In this document: positions 16,553 through 26,160 of the stretch, piece by piece
How the letters are laid out: the number at the start of each line of letters is the position of its first letter
Position numbering within the stretch: the stretch's first letter is position 1
Assembly (NCBI RefSeq): GCF_000213575.1
Contig: NZ_GL892010.1
Location: 113,957-177,956 of the forward strand
Length of the DNA stretch: 64,000 nt
Reading direction: 5' to 3'
Source of the DNA: Dysgonomonas mossii DSM 22836
Lineage (GTDB): Bacteria > Bacteroidota > Bacteroidia > Bacteroidales > Dysgonomonadaceae
Program-made: the position numbers and the translations under genes
Notes under the pieces: generated by a model
What the model saw: only the letters and a program-made list of their open reading frames with translations
Told to the model about the DNA's origin: nothing
Database searches by the model: none

Positions 16553-19500
16553 ATGAAGGAAGAAAAAGGTCTCATAGCCTGGACTATGAAATACAATAAG
16601 ATCGTTATACTGATAGTCAGCATACTGGTAGTATTCGGTATTGTGGCTCTGAAAGTAATGCCTAAACAGGAGTTTCCTATATTCACAATACGCCAGGGAG
16701 TCGTTGTCGGGGTATATCCGGGTGCAACATCGGCAGAAGTAGAGCAGCAACTGACTAAACCATTGGAACGTTATCTGTTTACTTTCAAGGAAGTAAAAAA
16801 GTCGAAAACTTACTCTTATTCCAAAGACGGAATTACCTATGTCTTTGTGGAACTTAATGACAATGTCAATAATAAGGATGAGGTCTGGTCTAAAATAAAA
16901 CATGGCTTATCACTATTTAAAATGCAATTGCCCGGTGGAGTCATAGCTTTAATTGCAAATGATGACTTTGGAGATACATCAGCCTTGCTTATAACGATGG
17001 AATCCGAGACTAAAAACCACAGGCAACTACAGGTCTATATGGAAAGCCTCGAAGATAAACTACGTTCTGTGGAATCGGTTTCAAATCTACGCCGTTACGG
17101 AGTGCAGAAGGAACAAATAAGCATCTATATAGAAAAAGAAAAAGTTGCCAGTTACGGCATTAATATCCTGAATTTATATCAAACATTACTGACAAAAGGC
17201 TTCATCACTGCATCGGGAAAAGTGGACAATGATGAGATGGTGGTTCCCATTCACATTACTCGTCCTTACCAGTCGGAAACCGATATTGAGGAGCAGATCG
17301 TTTATTCAGATATACAGGGAAACCATATCCGCTTAAAGGATGTGGCACGGGTTGTCAGGGAATATCCGTCACCGGAAAGCTATACGACCAATAATGGTAA
17401 AAACTGCCTGATCTTATCAACAGAAATGCGTAACGGATATAACATTGTTCAATACGGTAAAGATGTAGATGCGGTTATTACAGATTTCGAGAAAACAATC
17501 CCTGATGATATCCGTATTAACAGGATTGCAGACCAACCACAAGTCGTAGATGCTTCAACCAATACCTTCCTGAAAGAATTATTAATTGCCATTATCGCCG
17601 TAATATTGGTTACAATGACACTTTTGCCATTACGGGTAGCCGGAGTTGCCGCATCCTCTATTCCAATAACTATTTTTATCTCTATAGGCTTAATGTTCGC
17701 ATTCGGTATCGAGTTGAATACCGTTACTCTGGCTGCCCTGGTAGTCGTCTTAGGTATGATTGTTGATAATTCGATTGTAATTGTCGACAGTTATCTCGAA
17801 AAGCTGGATCACGGTATTTCCCGTTGGGAAGCAGCCATATCCAGTGCTAAGGAATATGCCAAGGCAATCTTTTCCGCAACACTGGCTATCAGTATTACAT
17901 TTTTTCCTTTTCTATTGACATTCAGCGGACAGATATATGATTTTGTCGTCACTTTTCCATGGACGGTACTCGTCACTTTGAGCGTATCCCTTGGTGTCGC
18001 TATTATGTTAATTCCTTATATGCTCTACTTTTTTATCAAAAAAGGATTAAAAAGTGATGCAGTACAAGATCCGGATAAACCGCATAAAAAATCGTTGCTT
18101 GGCAAGATACAATCCGGTTATAACCGGCTGATAGAGAAAGTATTCAAATATCCGAAATTGACACTCTGTATAGGGATTGCTTCCATTGTCGGAGGTATTG
18201 CATTCGCCCTTACCTTACCTTTAAAGCTGATGCCTGTAGCCGAGCGGAACCAATTTGCCGTAGAAATATATCTGCCTCAAGGCAGCTCCCTGGAACAGAC
18301 AGAAACGATAGCCAAAGATATGGAAGCGATACTCCAAAAGGATGAACGAGTACTATCAGTAACTACATTTATGGGAATGGGCTCTCCCCGTTTTCATACA
18401 GTATACGCCCCAAAACTGGGAGGAACTAATTTTGCCCAGTTCATTGTAAATACGGAGTTTAATAGCGATACCGAAGATATACTGGACGAATATGCTTCAA
18501 AATATGCTTATCATTATCCCAATGCCTTTGTCAAATTCAAACAATTAGATTATCAGTTAGGAGTCGATGCAGACATTGAGGTCCGGATATCAGGAGATAG
18601 TATTCGTGATTTGAAATATTTTGCAGACAGTCTGATGATAGAGCTAAAGAAAATGGACGAACCTTTGCGTGTATATACCAACTTTGAAGAAATGTTGCCG
18701 GGGGTTAATATCACGCTTGACCCGGTTGAATCAAACCGATTGGGGGTTAATGAAACCATGCTGGGACTAGGGCTGGCTTCGCGGTTTGGGGGAATGCCTA
18801 TTACAACGGTTTGGGAAGGGGATTATTCTGTACCGGTAGTGCTGAAGTCGGCGTGGGAAAAGAAAGATCCTGTAGCCGAAGATGTAGCCAACGAATATGT
18901 ATCGGGGCTTGTCTCTCCGGCAGTACCTTTAAGACAGATAGCAAATATTTCCACTGATTGGAACGAAGGACAGATAGCTCACCGAAACGGAATAAGGACA
19001 TTGTCTGTTTATGTGGATCTTAAACGAGGCGAAAAAGTCAGTAAGGTCCAATCAAGGGTTGAGGAATTGGTCAATGATATGCAAGTGAACAAATCTCTGT
19101 CGAACAATATCAGTATATCGTACGGAGGGGTGAAAGATTTCAATGACGAGACCATCCCTAAAATTGCAAAGGGATTATTAGGCTCAATCTTTATTATTTT
19201 CTTCATACTCGTGTTCCATTTCAGAAAGATAAAACTAACTATACTGATATTAGGCTCAACCCTGCTCAGCATATTCGGAGCTACGCTCGGATTGAAAATT
19301 TTGGGGATGGATTTCAGTGTGACAGCCGTACTTGGAGTTATCAGCCTGATCGGTATTATTGTTCGTAACGGTATTATTATGTACGACTATATTGAAGAAT
19401 TAAGGTATAAAGAAGGACACTCGGTCTTAGAAGCTTGTATACAAGCCGGAAAACGACGGATGCGCCCAATATTCTTAACCTCTGCTGCTGCCTCAATGGG

Positions 19501-19672
19501 GGTTATTCCGATGATTATCAGTAAAAGTCCCCTTTGGTGTCCGATGGGTACGGTAATTTGTTTCGGAACAATGATCTCTATGATTTTTATCCTGACCATG
19601 TTGCCATTGATATATTGGTATAGTTACAGAGGTGCTGATAATAAACTTAACCCGGAAATAGAAAAATTATGA
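16553..19672 (+). CDS. RND-family efflux permease (AcrB/CusA superfamily)
   Basis: 1039 residues, the usual RND length. There is an N-terminal helix, two large periplasmic loops and two blocks of helices. The second and central helices carry GMIVDNSIVIVDSY-like proton-relay Asp residues (VVLGMIVDNSIVIVDSYLEK). The second half is marked by VISLIGIIVRNGIIMYDYIE, typical of hydrophobe/amphiphile RND pumps. It uses proton motive force to expel amphiphiles through the adaptor and TolC. It overlaps the downstream tolC start by 4 bases. Given the lipid enzymes around it, the cargo may be a lipid. Confidence 0.94.
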   Translation: MKEEKGLIAWTMKYNKIVILIVSILVVFGIVALKVMPKQEFPIFTIRQGVVVGVYPGATSAEVEQQLTKPLERYLFTFKEVKKSKTYSYSKDGITYVFVELNDNVNNKDEVWSKIKHGLSLFKMQLPGGVIALIANDDFGDTSALLITMESETKNHRQLQVYMESLEDKLRSVESVSNLRRYGVQKEQISIYIEKEKVASYGINILNLYQTLLTKGFITASGKVDNDEMVVPIHITRPYQSETDIEEQIVYSDIQGNHIRLKDVARVVREYPSPESYTTNNGKNCLILSTEMRNGYNIVQYGKDVDAVITDFEKTIPDDIRINRIADQPQVVDASTNTFLKELLIAIIAVILVTMTLLPLRVAGVAASSIPITIFISIGLMFAFGIELNTVTLAALVVVLGMIVDNSIVIVDSYLEKLDHGISRWEAAISSAKEYAKAIFSATLAISITFFPFLLTFSGQIYDFVVTFPWTVLVTLSVSLGVAIMLIPYMLYFFIKKGLKSDAVQDPDKPHKKSLLGKIQSGYNRLIEKVFKYPKLTLCIGIASIVGGIAFALTLPLKLMPVAERNQFAVEIYLPQGSSLEQTETIAKDMEAILQKDERVLSVTTFMGMGSPRFHTVYAPKLGGTNFAQFIVNTEFNSDTEDILDEYASKYAYHYPNAFVKFKQLDYQLGVDADIEVRISGDSIRDLKYFADSLMIELKKMDEPLRVYTNFEEMLPGVNITLDPVESNRLGVNETMLGLGLASRFGGMPITTVWEGDYSVPVVLKSAWEKKDPVAEDVANEYVSGLVSPAVPLRQIANISTDWNEGQIAHRNGIRTLSVYVDLKRGEKVSKVQSRVEELVNDMQVNKSLSNNISISYGGVKDFNDETIPKIAKGLLGSIFIIFFILVFHFRKIKLTILILGSTLLSIFGATLGLKILGMDFSVTAVLGVISLIGIIVRNGIIMYDYIEELRYKEGHSVLEACIQAGKRRMRPIFLTSAAASMGVIPMIISKSPLWCPMGTVICFGTMISMIFILTMLPLIYWYSYRGADNKLNPEIEKL

Positions 19673-20955
19673 AAATATATTATATACAAGCGATACTAGG
19701 TCTTGTTCTTTTTTCCTGTTCTTTACAAATAAAGGCTCAGAGTCAGTACGGATTGGAAGATTGTAAGAGGATTGCGATAGAGAATAATCGTAAGCTGAAA
19801 AACAGCCGGCTGGAAATCCAAGCTTCTGAACAATTAAAAAAAGAAGCTCTTACAAATTACTTCCCTTCTATTAGTGCATCAGGAACGGGGATACTACCCA
19901 AAGACCCATTAGTTTCGATGAATCTTGCCGGAATGTCATTAGGCTTGTTCGATAAAGGATTTCAAACAGGAATAACCGTTACACAGCCCATATTTACTGG
20001 TGGCCGGATTATAATCGGAAATAAACTAGCAAATCTAGGTACTGAGGTCAGCCGGTTTCAGGCTAAACTTTCAGAAAACGAAGTTCTATTGAATACAGAA
20101 AGTCTGTATTGGCAACTGGTATCCTTGTATGAGAAAGGCCAAACTCTGGATATAATAGATACACAGTTAGATACCTTGTTAAAGGATGTAGAACTTTCTT
20201 ATAAAACAGGACTGATAACACATAATGATGTACTGAAAGTAAAATTAAAAAAGAATGAGGTGAAAAGTGCACGTATCAATCTGGAAAACGGGATAAAATT
20301 GGTAAAGATGTCTTTATGCCAAGAGATGAATCTGGATCTGATAGAAGCTGATCAGTTTAAGATTGCTACGCCGGATATAGAGAGTCTAGAGTCTCCTGTA
20401 AATTATTATGTGGATCATAAAACGGCTTTAACGGACAGAATGGAGAGTAAACTTCTTGATAAAAATATAGAAGCGACAAAATTACAGACAAAAATGAAAT
20501 GGGGAGAATATTTGCCTACTATTGCAATTGGTGCTTCTTATTATGGCGAAAACATTGTTGATAAATGGAGAGATAATAGTATGGCCTTTGCTTCTGTCAG
20601 TATTCCTATATCCGGTTGGTGGGGAGGGTCACATGCCATAAAACGACAGAAAATACAAGAACAGATAGCCGTGAACAATAAAAGTGATACAGAAGAGAAA
20701 CTATTGTTGCAAATGCAGAATGTAAAAAATGAACTGGATAATGCTTATAAACAGATTTTGCTGGCAAAAGACGGAGTAGAGCAGGCAACTGAGAATTTAC
20801 GTCTAAACAGCAACTACTATAAAGTAGGAACGGTAACACTCACGGATGTATTGGATGCCCAGACACTATTGCAGCAAAACCGGGATAAATATGTGGAATC
20901 GTATGCCGATTATCAGAAAAAACGAATTGAATATTTACAAGTAACGGGACGTTAA
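19669..20955 (+). CDS. TolC-family outer-membrane efflux protein
   Basis: 428 residues with a signal peptide (ILGLVLFSCSLQIKAQ). The mature start YGLEDCKRIAIENNRKLKNS is the OEP repeat signature, and the two hairpin repeats contain GITVTQPIFTGG and ASVSIPISGWWGG turns. It is the outer-membrane partner of the RND pump just upstream, with which it overlaps by 4 bases (ATGA). It is distinct from the TolC at 7715. Confidence 0.92.
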   Translation: MKIYYIQAILGLVLFSCSLQIKAQSQYGLEDCKRIAIENNRKLKNSRLEIQASEQLKKEALTNYFPSISASGTGILPKDPLVSMNLAGMSLGLFDKGFQTGITVTQPIFTGGRIIIGNKLANLGTEVSRFQAKLSENEVLLNTESLYWQLVSLYEKGQTLDIIDTQLDTLLKDVELSYKTGLITHNDVLKVKLKKNEVKSARINLENGIKLVKMSLCQEMNLDLIEADQFKIATPDIESLESPVNYYVDHKTALTDRMESKLLDKNIEATKLQTKMKWGEYLPTIAIGASYYGENIVDKWRDNSMAFASVSIPISGWWGGSHAIKRQKIQEQIAVNNKSDTEEKLLLQMQNVKNELDNAYKQILLAKDGVEQATENLRLNSNYYKVGTVTLTDVLDAQTLLQQNRDKYVESYADYQKKRIEYLQVTGR

Positions 20956-20975
20956 CTTTTTTCATACATAATCTG

Positions 20976-21048
20976 ACCGGAGGAGGGCTGGACAAGAACC
21001 ATCATACCTATACCTATACACTAAAAAAGCCCGGTTCTCCCTTCCGGT
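20976..21048 (+). promoter_or_regulatory. Intergenic hairpin between tolC and thioredoxin-like gene
   Basis: ACCGGA with a following G-rich stretch (20976-20987) can pair with the CCC-TTCCGGT stretch ending at 21048. The loop of about 50 bases contains a run of six A followed by GCCC. There is no T tract, so it may act as mRNA processing or partial attenuation between the pump genes and the lipid genes. Confidence 0.3.
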
Positions 21049-21063
21049 TATAATATAAACATC

Positions 21064-21489
21064 ATGCGGATCAAACCTATATATTTTGTATTAGCATTAG
21101 CCATACTTATCGCGGTATGCTACTTTGTAGGAAATAGTCAGCTTGATGAAAATAACATGTCCGTTGATAATTCGTATTTGATACATCTTACACCGGATAA
21201 TATTTCGGATAGTATCTCCGGGAAAACATGCATCGTACTTTTTTATATTTCAAACTCTGATGTTTGCAAAAATATGGAGTATAAACTGAACCATTTGGCC
21301 ATGAGTAAAGATGAAACTATTCCTTTTTATGCTATCAATGTGGATAATGAAATAAAAGCCGTAGATAAATATAATATATCGGGGGTACCTAGTATAGTTT
21401 TATTTAGAAACGGAAAAGAATACAAGCGGATTATGGGTGTTATACCTGCATATAATCTGAAAATGATCTATGAACGTGATATAAAATGA
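21064..21489 (+). CDS. Membrane-anchored thioredoxin-like protein with single Cys
   Basis: 141 residues with an N-terminal anchor (about 5-24: IYFVLALAILIAVCYFV), then a thioredoxin fold facing the periplasm. Visible are VLFYISNSDVCKNMEYKLNH in place of the WCGPC helix, VDNEIKAVDKYNISGVPSIV with the cis-Pro, and LFRNGKE. Only the second active-site Cys is kept, so classical dithiol oxidoreduction is unlikely. A monothiol or substrate-binding role is possible. It overlaps the kinase gene by 4 bases. Confidence 0.78.
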   Translation: MRIKPIYFVLALAILIAVCYFVGNSQLDENNMSVDNSYLIHLTPDNISDSISGKTCIVLFYISNSDVCKNMEYKLNHLAMSKDETIPFYAINVDNEIKAVDKYNISGVPSIVLFRNGKEYKRIMGVIPAYNLKMIYERDIK

Positions 21490-22244
21490 AAACAAATATT
21501 CATATTAATCCGAAATATAAAATATTGGATGAGTTTGTTTTATCGATACCTGGTATTTTTAAAGAATCCGGAGAAATACTTTATGTGGATAGGAACGTAA
21601 TAAAGAAGTATAATTACAAGGGCCTTGCAATAAATGTCAAGAGTTTTAAAGTACCTTCATTGATAAATAAATTTGCCTATTGTTATCTGCGAGACTCAAA
21701 GGCTAAGCGCTCTTACGATCATGCTATATATTTAAAAACAAAAGGTATTGGAACACCTGACCCGATTGCTTATATTGAAATATTTAAAGGTTATCTTTTT
21801 GAAGAGTCCTATTATATTTCTATACATGAGAATACAGATGGAACAATCCGCAATATATTAGGCTATGGATCAGAAATCATAAATGACAGGTTACTGAGAG
21901 ATTTCATTCAATTTACTGCTAATTTACACAATAATAATATTCTTCATAAGGATTATTCTCCAGGCAATATATTGTATAGGGAAAAAGCAGGAAAATATCA
22001 GTTTTTACTTGTAGACTTGAACCGTATGAGATTGGGTAAATGTAATATTATTTCCCGGTGCAGAAGTTTCAGACGTTTAAAGTTAAACAAACAAGACATA
22101 CGAAACATCGCAGAAACATACTCATGGCTCTGTGGATACCATACAGCTCCATGTTTTTTTCTGATATATTCTTATAATGTCTTATTCTGGAAAATGTTTT
22201 TATTTAAGCATCCTGAAGTTAAGCATCAAGCAAAACGAAAGTAA
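21486..22244 (+). CDS. LPS core/Kdo kinase-like protein (WaaP/KdkA family)
   Basis: 252 residues. A protein-kinase-like fold of the lipopolysaccharide kinase family is seen from the catalytic loop LHKDYSPGNILY (H-x-D-x4-N) and the metal-binding segment FLLVDLNRMR, preceded by KTKGIGTPDPIAYIE. These enzymes phosphorylate heptose or Kdo of the LPS core on the cytoplasmic side. It is coupled to the thioredoxin-like gene by ATGA overlap and lies 24 bases before the KAS III gene. It supports an LPS/lipid A theme for the operon. Confidence 0.82.
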   Translation: MKTNIHINPKYKILDEFVLSIPGIFKESGEILYVDRNVIKKYNYKGLAINVKSFKVPSLINKFAYCYLRDSKAKRSYDHAIYLKTKGIGTPDPIAYIEIFKGYLFEESYYISIHENTDGTIRNILGYGSEIINDRLLRDFIQFTANLHNNNILHKDYSPGNILYREKAGKYQFLLVDLNRMRLGKCNIISRCRSFRRLKLNKQDIRNIAETYSWLCGYHTAPCFFLIYSYNVLFWKMFLFKHPEVKHQAKRK

Positions 22245-22268
22245 AAACAGTCTATAAAAAGAACAAAT

Positions 22269-23216
22269 ATGTATATAAATGCTGTGGGATACTATATTCC
22301 GACAAAAAGAATTAATAATGAGTATTTCACTCAAACCAACGGGCTTACCGATGAGTGGATTCGCCAACGTACAGGCATACGTTCCCGGGCAAGGGCGTCT
22401 GAAAAAGAAACATCGGAGTTTATGTGTTTTACAGCCGTAAAGCATGCATTGCCCAGGTTGCCTTATCCTATTGAAGACGTAGACCTGGTTGTTTTTGCCT
22501 CTTATACACCAACTGATACGGTAGTCACAACCGGGCATATCATCCAACGCGTATATAATATAAACCTGGCTAAGGTATTCTATGTTTCATCAGCCTGCTC
22601 TTCGTCTATCAATGCCATAGAAATAATACAATCTTTTTTTATATCGGGTAAAGCATCCAAAGCTCTACTTGTCTGTGCAGAGAAGAATTCTTCTTATTCG
22701 GATGACTCCGACAAGATATCGGGACATTTGTGGGGAGACGGAGCCGTCGCGTATTTTTTCTCAAAGGATCGTTTTTCTAATGAAGAAATACAAGTATTAG
22801 ATGTAACCTCTCAAGGTTTGGGGCATATCGGAATGGGTACGCAAGCCATTACACTGAATCTGAAGAGAGGGAAGCTGCAGATGCCTATAGGCCGGGATGT
22901 TTTTTTACAGGCGTGTAAATATATGGCTAAAAGTGTAGAAGAAATTACCAGTAAGAATAGATACGATATTTCAGATCTGGCATACTTTATCGGGCATCAG
23001 GCCAATAGCCGAATTTTAGAAAATGTGATTAAACAATTAAATATACCGGAAAATAAAACAATGTCGAATATACAGGAACTAGGTAACACGGGATCCGCCA
23101 GCACCTTACTGGTATTAGCTCAACACTACGAGCAATTAAAGACCGGAGATTTAGTTTGTATTTCAGTCTTTGGCGGAGGATATTCCTGTGGGGCATGCTT
23201 ACTTAAGAAAGGATAA
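22269..23216 (+). CDS. Beta-ketoacyl-ACP synthase III family protein (FabH-like)
   Basis: 315 residues with the full catalytic triad of KAS III: Cys110 in SSACSSSINA, His243 in IGHQANSRIL, and Asn273 in LGNTGSASTL. The family condenses acyl-CoA with malonyl-ACP or transfers acyl groups. Because housekeeping FabH is usually elsewhere with fab genes, this copy is probably specialised, as in DarB-like or acyl-transfer KAS III enzymes. It shares MYINA-GYY at the N-terminus with the degenerate protein at 9109. It is followed after 15 bases by LpxC. Confidence 0.88.
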   Translation: MYINAVGYYIPTKRINNEYFTQTNGLTDEWIRQRTGIRSRARASEKETSEFMCFTAVKHALPRLPYPIEDVDLVVFASYTPTDTVVTTGHIIQRVYNINLAKVFYVSSACSSSINAIEIIQSFFISGKASKALLVCAEKNSSYSDDSDKISGHLWGDGAVAYFFSKDRFSNEEIQVLDVTSQGLGHIGMGTQAITLNLKRGKLQMPIGRDVFLQACKYMAKSVEEITSKNRYDISDLAYFIGHQANSRILENVIKQLNIPENKTMSNIQELGNTGSASTLLVLAQHYEQLKTGDLVCISVFGGGYSCGACLLKKG

Positions 23217-23231
23217 TTAAAAGATAAAGAA

Positions 23232-24200
23232 ATGATTATAAAACAACGAACATTAAAAAACAGCTTTACCCTAATGGGGAAAGGATTACATTCAGGGCTT
23301 AATGTGAAAATAAAATTTAATCCTGCTCCGGAAGATCATGGTTATAAGATCAGACGTATCGATTTACCGGGAGGTCCCATTCTCGATGCTGTTGCCGAAA
23401 ATGTAGTCTCCACGGAAAGAAGTACTGTAATAGGCTCCGCAACAATACAAATTGGAACAGTAGAACACGCATTGGCAGCCTTATATGCCTGCGAAATAGA
23501 CAACTGTCTGATCGATGTGGACGCACCTGAATTTCCGATAATGGATGGCAGTTCAATTTCTTTTGTACAAAAAATATTAGAAACAGGAATTACTATTCAA
23601 AATGCAAGAAGGATATATATTAGTTTCCCTCGAAAAAGAATAAAGGTAAGAGATGAAGTTACAGGAGCCTCACTGATCTTGAGGCCCAGTGACTCGTTCA
23701 GTATTAAAAGCAGTATTTCTTTTGACTCGGTATTATTAAAACAGCAAGAAGCATATCTGCCGGGATTATCTTCATTCATAAAAGATTTTGCTTCTGCCAG
23801 AACCTTCGTTTTTGTCAGAGAAATAGAATCTTTGATAGATAAGAACCTCATAAAAGGAGGGGATATGGATAATGCCATTATTATTTATGATCAGATTATG
23901 GAACAAAAGAAACTAGATAAACTTTGTGATATGTTATGTGTAAAGAAAAGGCATGCAAATCATCTCGGATATGTGATGAATACTTCACTGAGAACTCCGG
24001 ATGAGCCTGCCAGGCATAAATTATTAGATATAATAGGGGACATTGCACTAGTCGGTTATTTTATAAAAGGAGAAATAGTAGCAAACCGCCCAGGACATAC
24101 TATCAATAATATTTTTGCAAGAGAAATCCGGAAGAATATAAATATAAGGCAAAAAGCTGAAATGCTGAATATCTCAGGTTTTTATTGGAGTCAACCATAA
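23232..24200 (+). CDS. Stand-alone LpxC-type UDP-3-O-acyl-GlcNAc deacetylase
   Basis: 322 residues with the LpxC active site intact: Glu78-His79 in TVEHALAALYACEIDN, His262 and Asp266 in RHKLLDIIGD, and His289 in RPGHTINN, as zinc ligands and acid/base groups. Most Bacteroidetes carry LpxC fused to FabZ (about 460 residues); this one ends after the LpxC domain. It is therefore probably a second, accessory LpxC acting on UDP-acyl-GlcNAc or a related acylated sugar. It follows KAS III directly and overlaps nothing. Confidence 0.88.
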   Translation: MIIKQRTLKNSFTLMGKGLHSGLNVKIKFNPAPEDHGYKIRRIDLPGGPILDAVAENVVSTERSTVIGSATIQIGTVEHALAALYACEIDNCLIDVDAPEFPIMDGSSISFVQKILETGITIQNARRIYISFPRKRIKVRDEVTGASLILRPSDSFSIKSSISFDSVLLKQQEAYLPGLSSFIKDFASARTFVFVREIESLIDKNLIKGGDMDNAIIIYDQIMEQKKLDKLCDMLCVKKRHANHLGYVMNTSLRTPDEPARHKLLDIIGDIALVGYFIKGEIVANRPGHTINNIFAREIRKNINIRQKAEMLNISGFYWSQP

Positions 24201-24211
24201 AACAAGAAATA

Positions 24212-24403
24212 ATGAAAAGGTTACAGGCTTTAATAATTCAAAATAAGGCAACTTTACTCGCCATGCTTATAGGTTTGATATTGGGATACTTACATTGGTA
24301 TTTCTGGGGCTGCTATTGGGGAACCTATCCCATGTCAGCAGAAATGTGGACCAACTGTTGTGCAGGATCTCTATCAGGTGGATTTGTCGCAAGTCTATTA
24401 TAA
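24212..24403 (+). CDS. Small membrane protein, DUF6132-like
   Basis: 63 residues from the ATG at 24212 (an in-frame TTG at 24185 lies inside lpxC). Two hydrophobic stretches (ATLLAMLIGLILGYLHWYFW and AGSLSGGFVASLL) flank GCYWGTYPMS, which resembles the GC-x2-GTCPI motif of DUF6132 proteins; the second Cys is Tyr here. The function of the family is unknown. Its stop TAA overlaps the ATG of the following patatin (TAATG). Confidence 0.65.
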   Translation: MKRLQALIIQNKATLLAMLIGLILGYLHWYFWGCYWGTYPMSAEMWTNCCAGSLSGGFVASLL

Positions 24404-25164
24404 TGCTAAAAGATATGGAAAAGAAATATGATTTAGGCCTGGCTTTAAGTGGGGGTGGAGCGAAAGGTTTTGCCCATTTAGGGGTTATTCAGGCTCTAAT
24501 TGAAAAGGGAGGTAATCCGGATATTATTTCAGGAACCAGTGCCGGAGCATTAGTGGGGGTATTTATCGCTGACGGTTATACCCCGGAAGAAGTTATGAAG
24601 ATCTTTACATCTAAAAAGAAAAGAGAATTCGTTGATTTTACAATACCCTATAGCGGTATATCAAAAATGACACATCTCTCCAATTTATTAAAGAAATATA
24701 TAAGAGCTAAATCCTTTGAAGATTTAAGGATTCCTCTGCATGTTGTTACAACGGATTTTGATAATGGAGAAATAGCCAGCTTCTCGAGAGGGAAACTTAT
24801 AGAACCAGTAATAGCATCATGCTCTGTCCCAATTATCTTCACCCCGGTTGTGATAGACGGTATCCATTATGTTGATGGAGGATTACTAAAGAATTTACCG
24901 ACAACAGTGATAAGGCCATATTGCAAGCAATTAGTTGCAGTTAATTTAAATACAATCTACAAAAAAGAGTTTTCTAACTCGTTCAAGGGAGTAGCCGAAA
25001 GATCACTTCAATACTTAGTGAATTCTAATATAGAAATAGATAAAATATCTTGTGATATATTAATTGAACCAACATTAAAAGAGTATACTATGTTTGATTT
25101 AGAACATGCTGAAAAGATATTTTGTATAGGATATGACTCTGTTATGGAATACTATCGGAGTTAA
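24403..25164 (+). CDS. Patatin-like phospholipase
   Basis: 253 residues from the ATG at 24403, chosen because it overlaps the stop of the preceding gene (TAATG). The oxyanion loop SGGGAKG, nucleophile elbow G-T-S-A-G with Ser46, and catalytic Asp in HYVDGGLLKNLP are all intact. It is predicted to hydrolyse acyl chains from membrane lipids. It is the last gene of the lipid/efflux operon and the last gene that looks chromosomal before the conjugative element. Confidence 0.87.
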   Translation: MLKDMEKKYDLGLALSGGGAKGFAHLGVIQALIEKGGNPDIISGTSAGALVGVFIADGYTPEEVMKIFTSKKKREFVDFTIPYSGISKMTHLSNLLKKYIRAKSFEDLRIPLHVVTTDFDNGEIASFSRGKLIEPVIASCSVPIIFTPVVIDGIHYVDGGLLKNLPTTVIRPYCKQLVAVNLNTIYKKEFSNSFKGVAERSLQYLVNSNIEIDKISCDILIEPTLKEYTMFDLEHAEKIFCIGYDSVMEYYRS

Positions 25165-25223
25165 CAATATTTACATTCTTTATTTTCAAAGGTTTTGCGA
25201 ATATTATACTCTTCAAAAAACAT

Positions 25224-26090
25224 ATGAGTAAAACTAGTACTATGAAGCAATTTATTAAAGATATAAAAGAAAGCATTAACAAAGAGATTCTACTAATCGA
25301 ATCTGAAGAAAATAATATCTTTCAGAAATCAATTAGTATTATTTCCTTATTGGAATCTACATTTGATAAATTAAAAGAGTTTGTCTCAAATTATAAATTC
25401 GATGATCAACAAGATGAAATTACTTTTTTCAAGGAAACTAAGCCTCAATTATTTAGTATCCTGATATATTATCGAAAAGTATATAACTTAGAAATGAGAA
25501 TGCCTACGGGAAGTAATTTAGATAAGAAGAACTATTTAGAAGGAATATTAGCTAGAATTAAGTATTTCTTTGATAATAATGCTGATTTTTATCAATACTA
25601 CCGTTCCGGAAGTACCCATCTTGATAAATACTATTTTTTGAGAGGAAAACCAGATATTCAGCTAATTTTGGATTGTTTCTATTTTGAAAGAGATACAAAA
25701 TTTTCAACAAGTTTCGATTTCAAAGTTGCAAAAATGATTGCTAATGAAAGATTAACAGTTTATATAAACAATAAGCTATTGAATATAAGTAATCTACAGC
25801 AAAGTATCCCTGAAGGTCTAAGTTTACCTAAGACAAAACTAACCTGGACCGCAAAAAAAGCTGAGCTTGTTGAACAGATTTATGCTTGGGATAGTGCAGG
25901 ATGTTTTAACAATGGAAATACAAATATTAAAGAGCTAGCGGAATACATTGAAACTGTTTTTAATATCAACTTAGGAGACTTCTATCATACATTTCTTGAA
26001 ATACGAGAGCGCAAAGGCAGCCGAACTTTATTTTTAGATAAATTGATCAAGCTTCTCGAAGAAAGAATGAACGAATTGGACAATAAATGA
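25224..26090 (+). CDS. rteC: RteC-type regulator of conjugative transposon excision
   Basis: 288 residues matching the RteC family. The acidic helical N-terminus ends in ETKPQLFSILIYYRKVYNLE. The middle has YFFDNNADFYQYYRSGSTHL and DKYYFLRG, and the C-terminal winged-helix-like region has KLTWTAKKAELVEQIYAWDS, then INLGDFYHTFLEIRERKGSR. In CTnDOT, RteC activates the excision operon and is itself part of the tetracycline-inducible cascade. RteA, RteB and TetQ are not in this window. It marks the left part of the integrated element. Confidence 0.88.
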   Translation: MSKTSTMKQFIKDIKESINKEILLIESEENNIFQKSISIISLLESTFDKLKEFVSNYKFDDQQDEITFFKETKPQLFSILIYYRKVYNLEMRMPTGSNLDKKNYLEGILARIKYFFDNNADFYQYYRSGSTHLDKYYFLRGKPDIQLILDCFYFERDTKFSTSFDFKVAKMIANERLTVYINNKLLNISNLQQSIPEGLSLPKTKLTWTAKKAELVEQIYAWDSAGCFNNGNTNIKELAEYIETVFNINLGDFYHTFLEIRERKGSRTLFLDKLIKLLEERMNELDNK

Positions 26091-26105
26091 ATCGAAATAA
26101 TAACT

Positions 26106-26113
26106 TATATTTG
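26106..26113 (+). promoter_or_regulatory. -7 promoter box between rteC and structured RNA
   Basis: TATATTTG is a perfect TAnnTTTG box, 16 bases after the rteC stop and about 60 bases before the structured RNA. The nearest TTG upstream (26076-26078) is 27 bases away, more than usual. Confidence 0.45.
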
Positions 26114-26160
26114 TATGAATAAAAAGAAAAGCAGGAGTATTCTGAATACTTCTTGACATA

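Noticed and set aside
25165..25223. CTnDOT-type att core (GTAnnTTTGC) as left end
   Set aside because: Only partial matches (a TTTTGC at 25192-25197 without the upstream part); cannot be supported.
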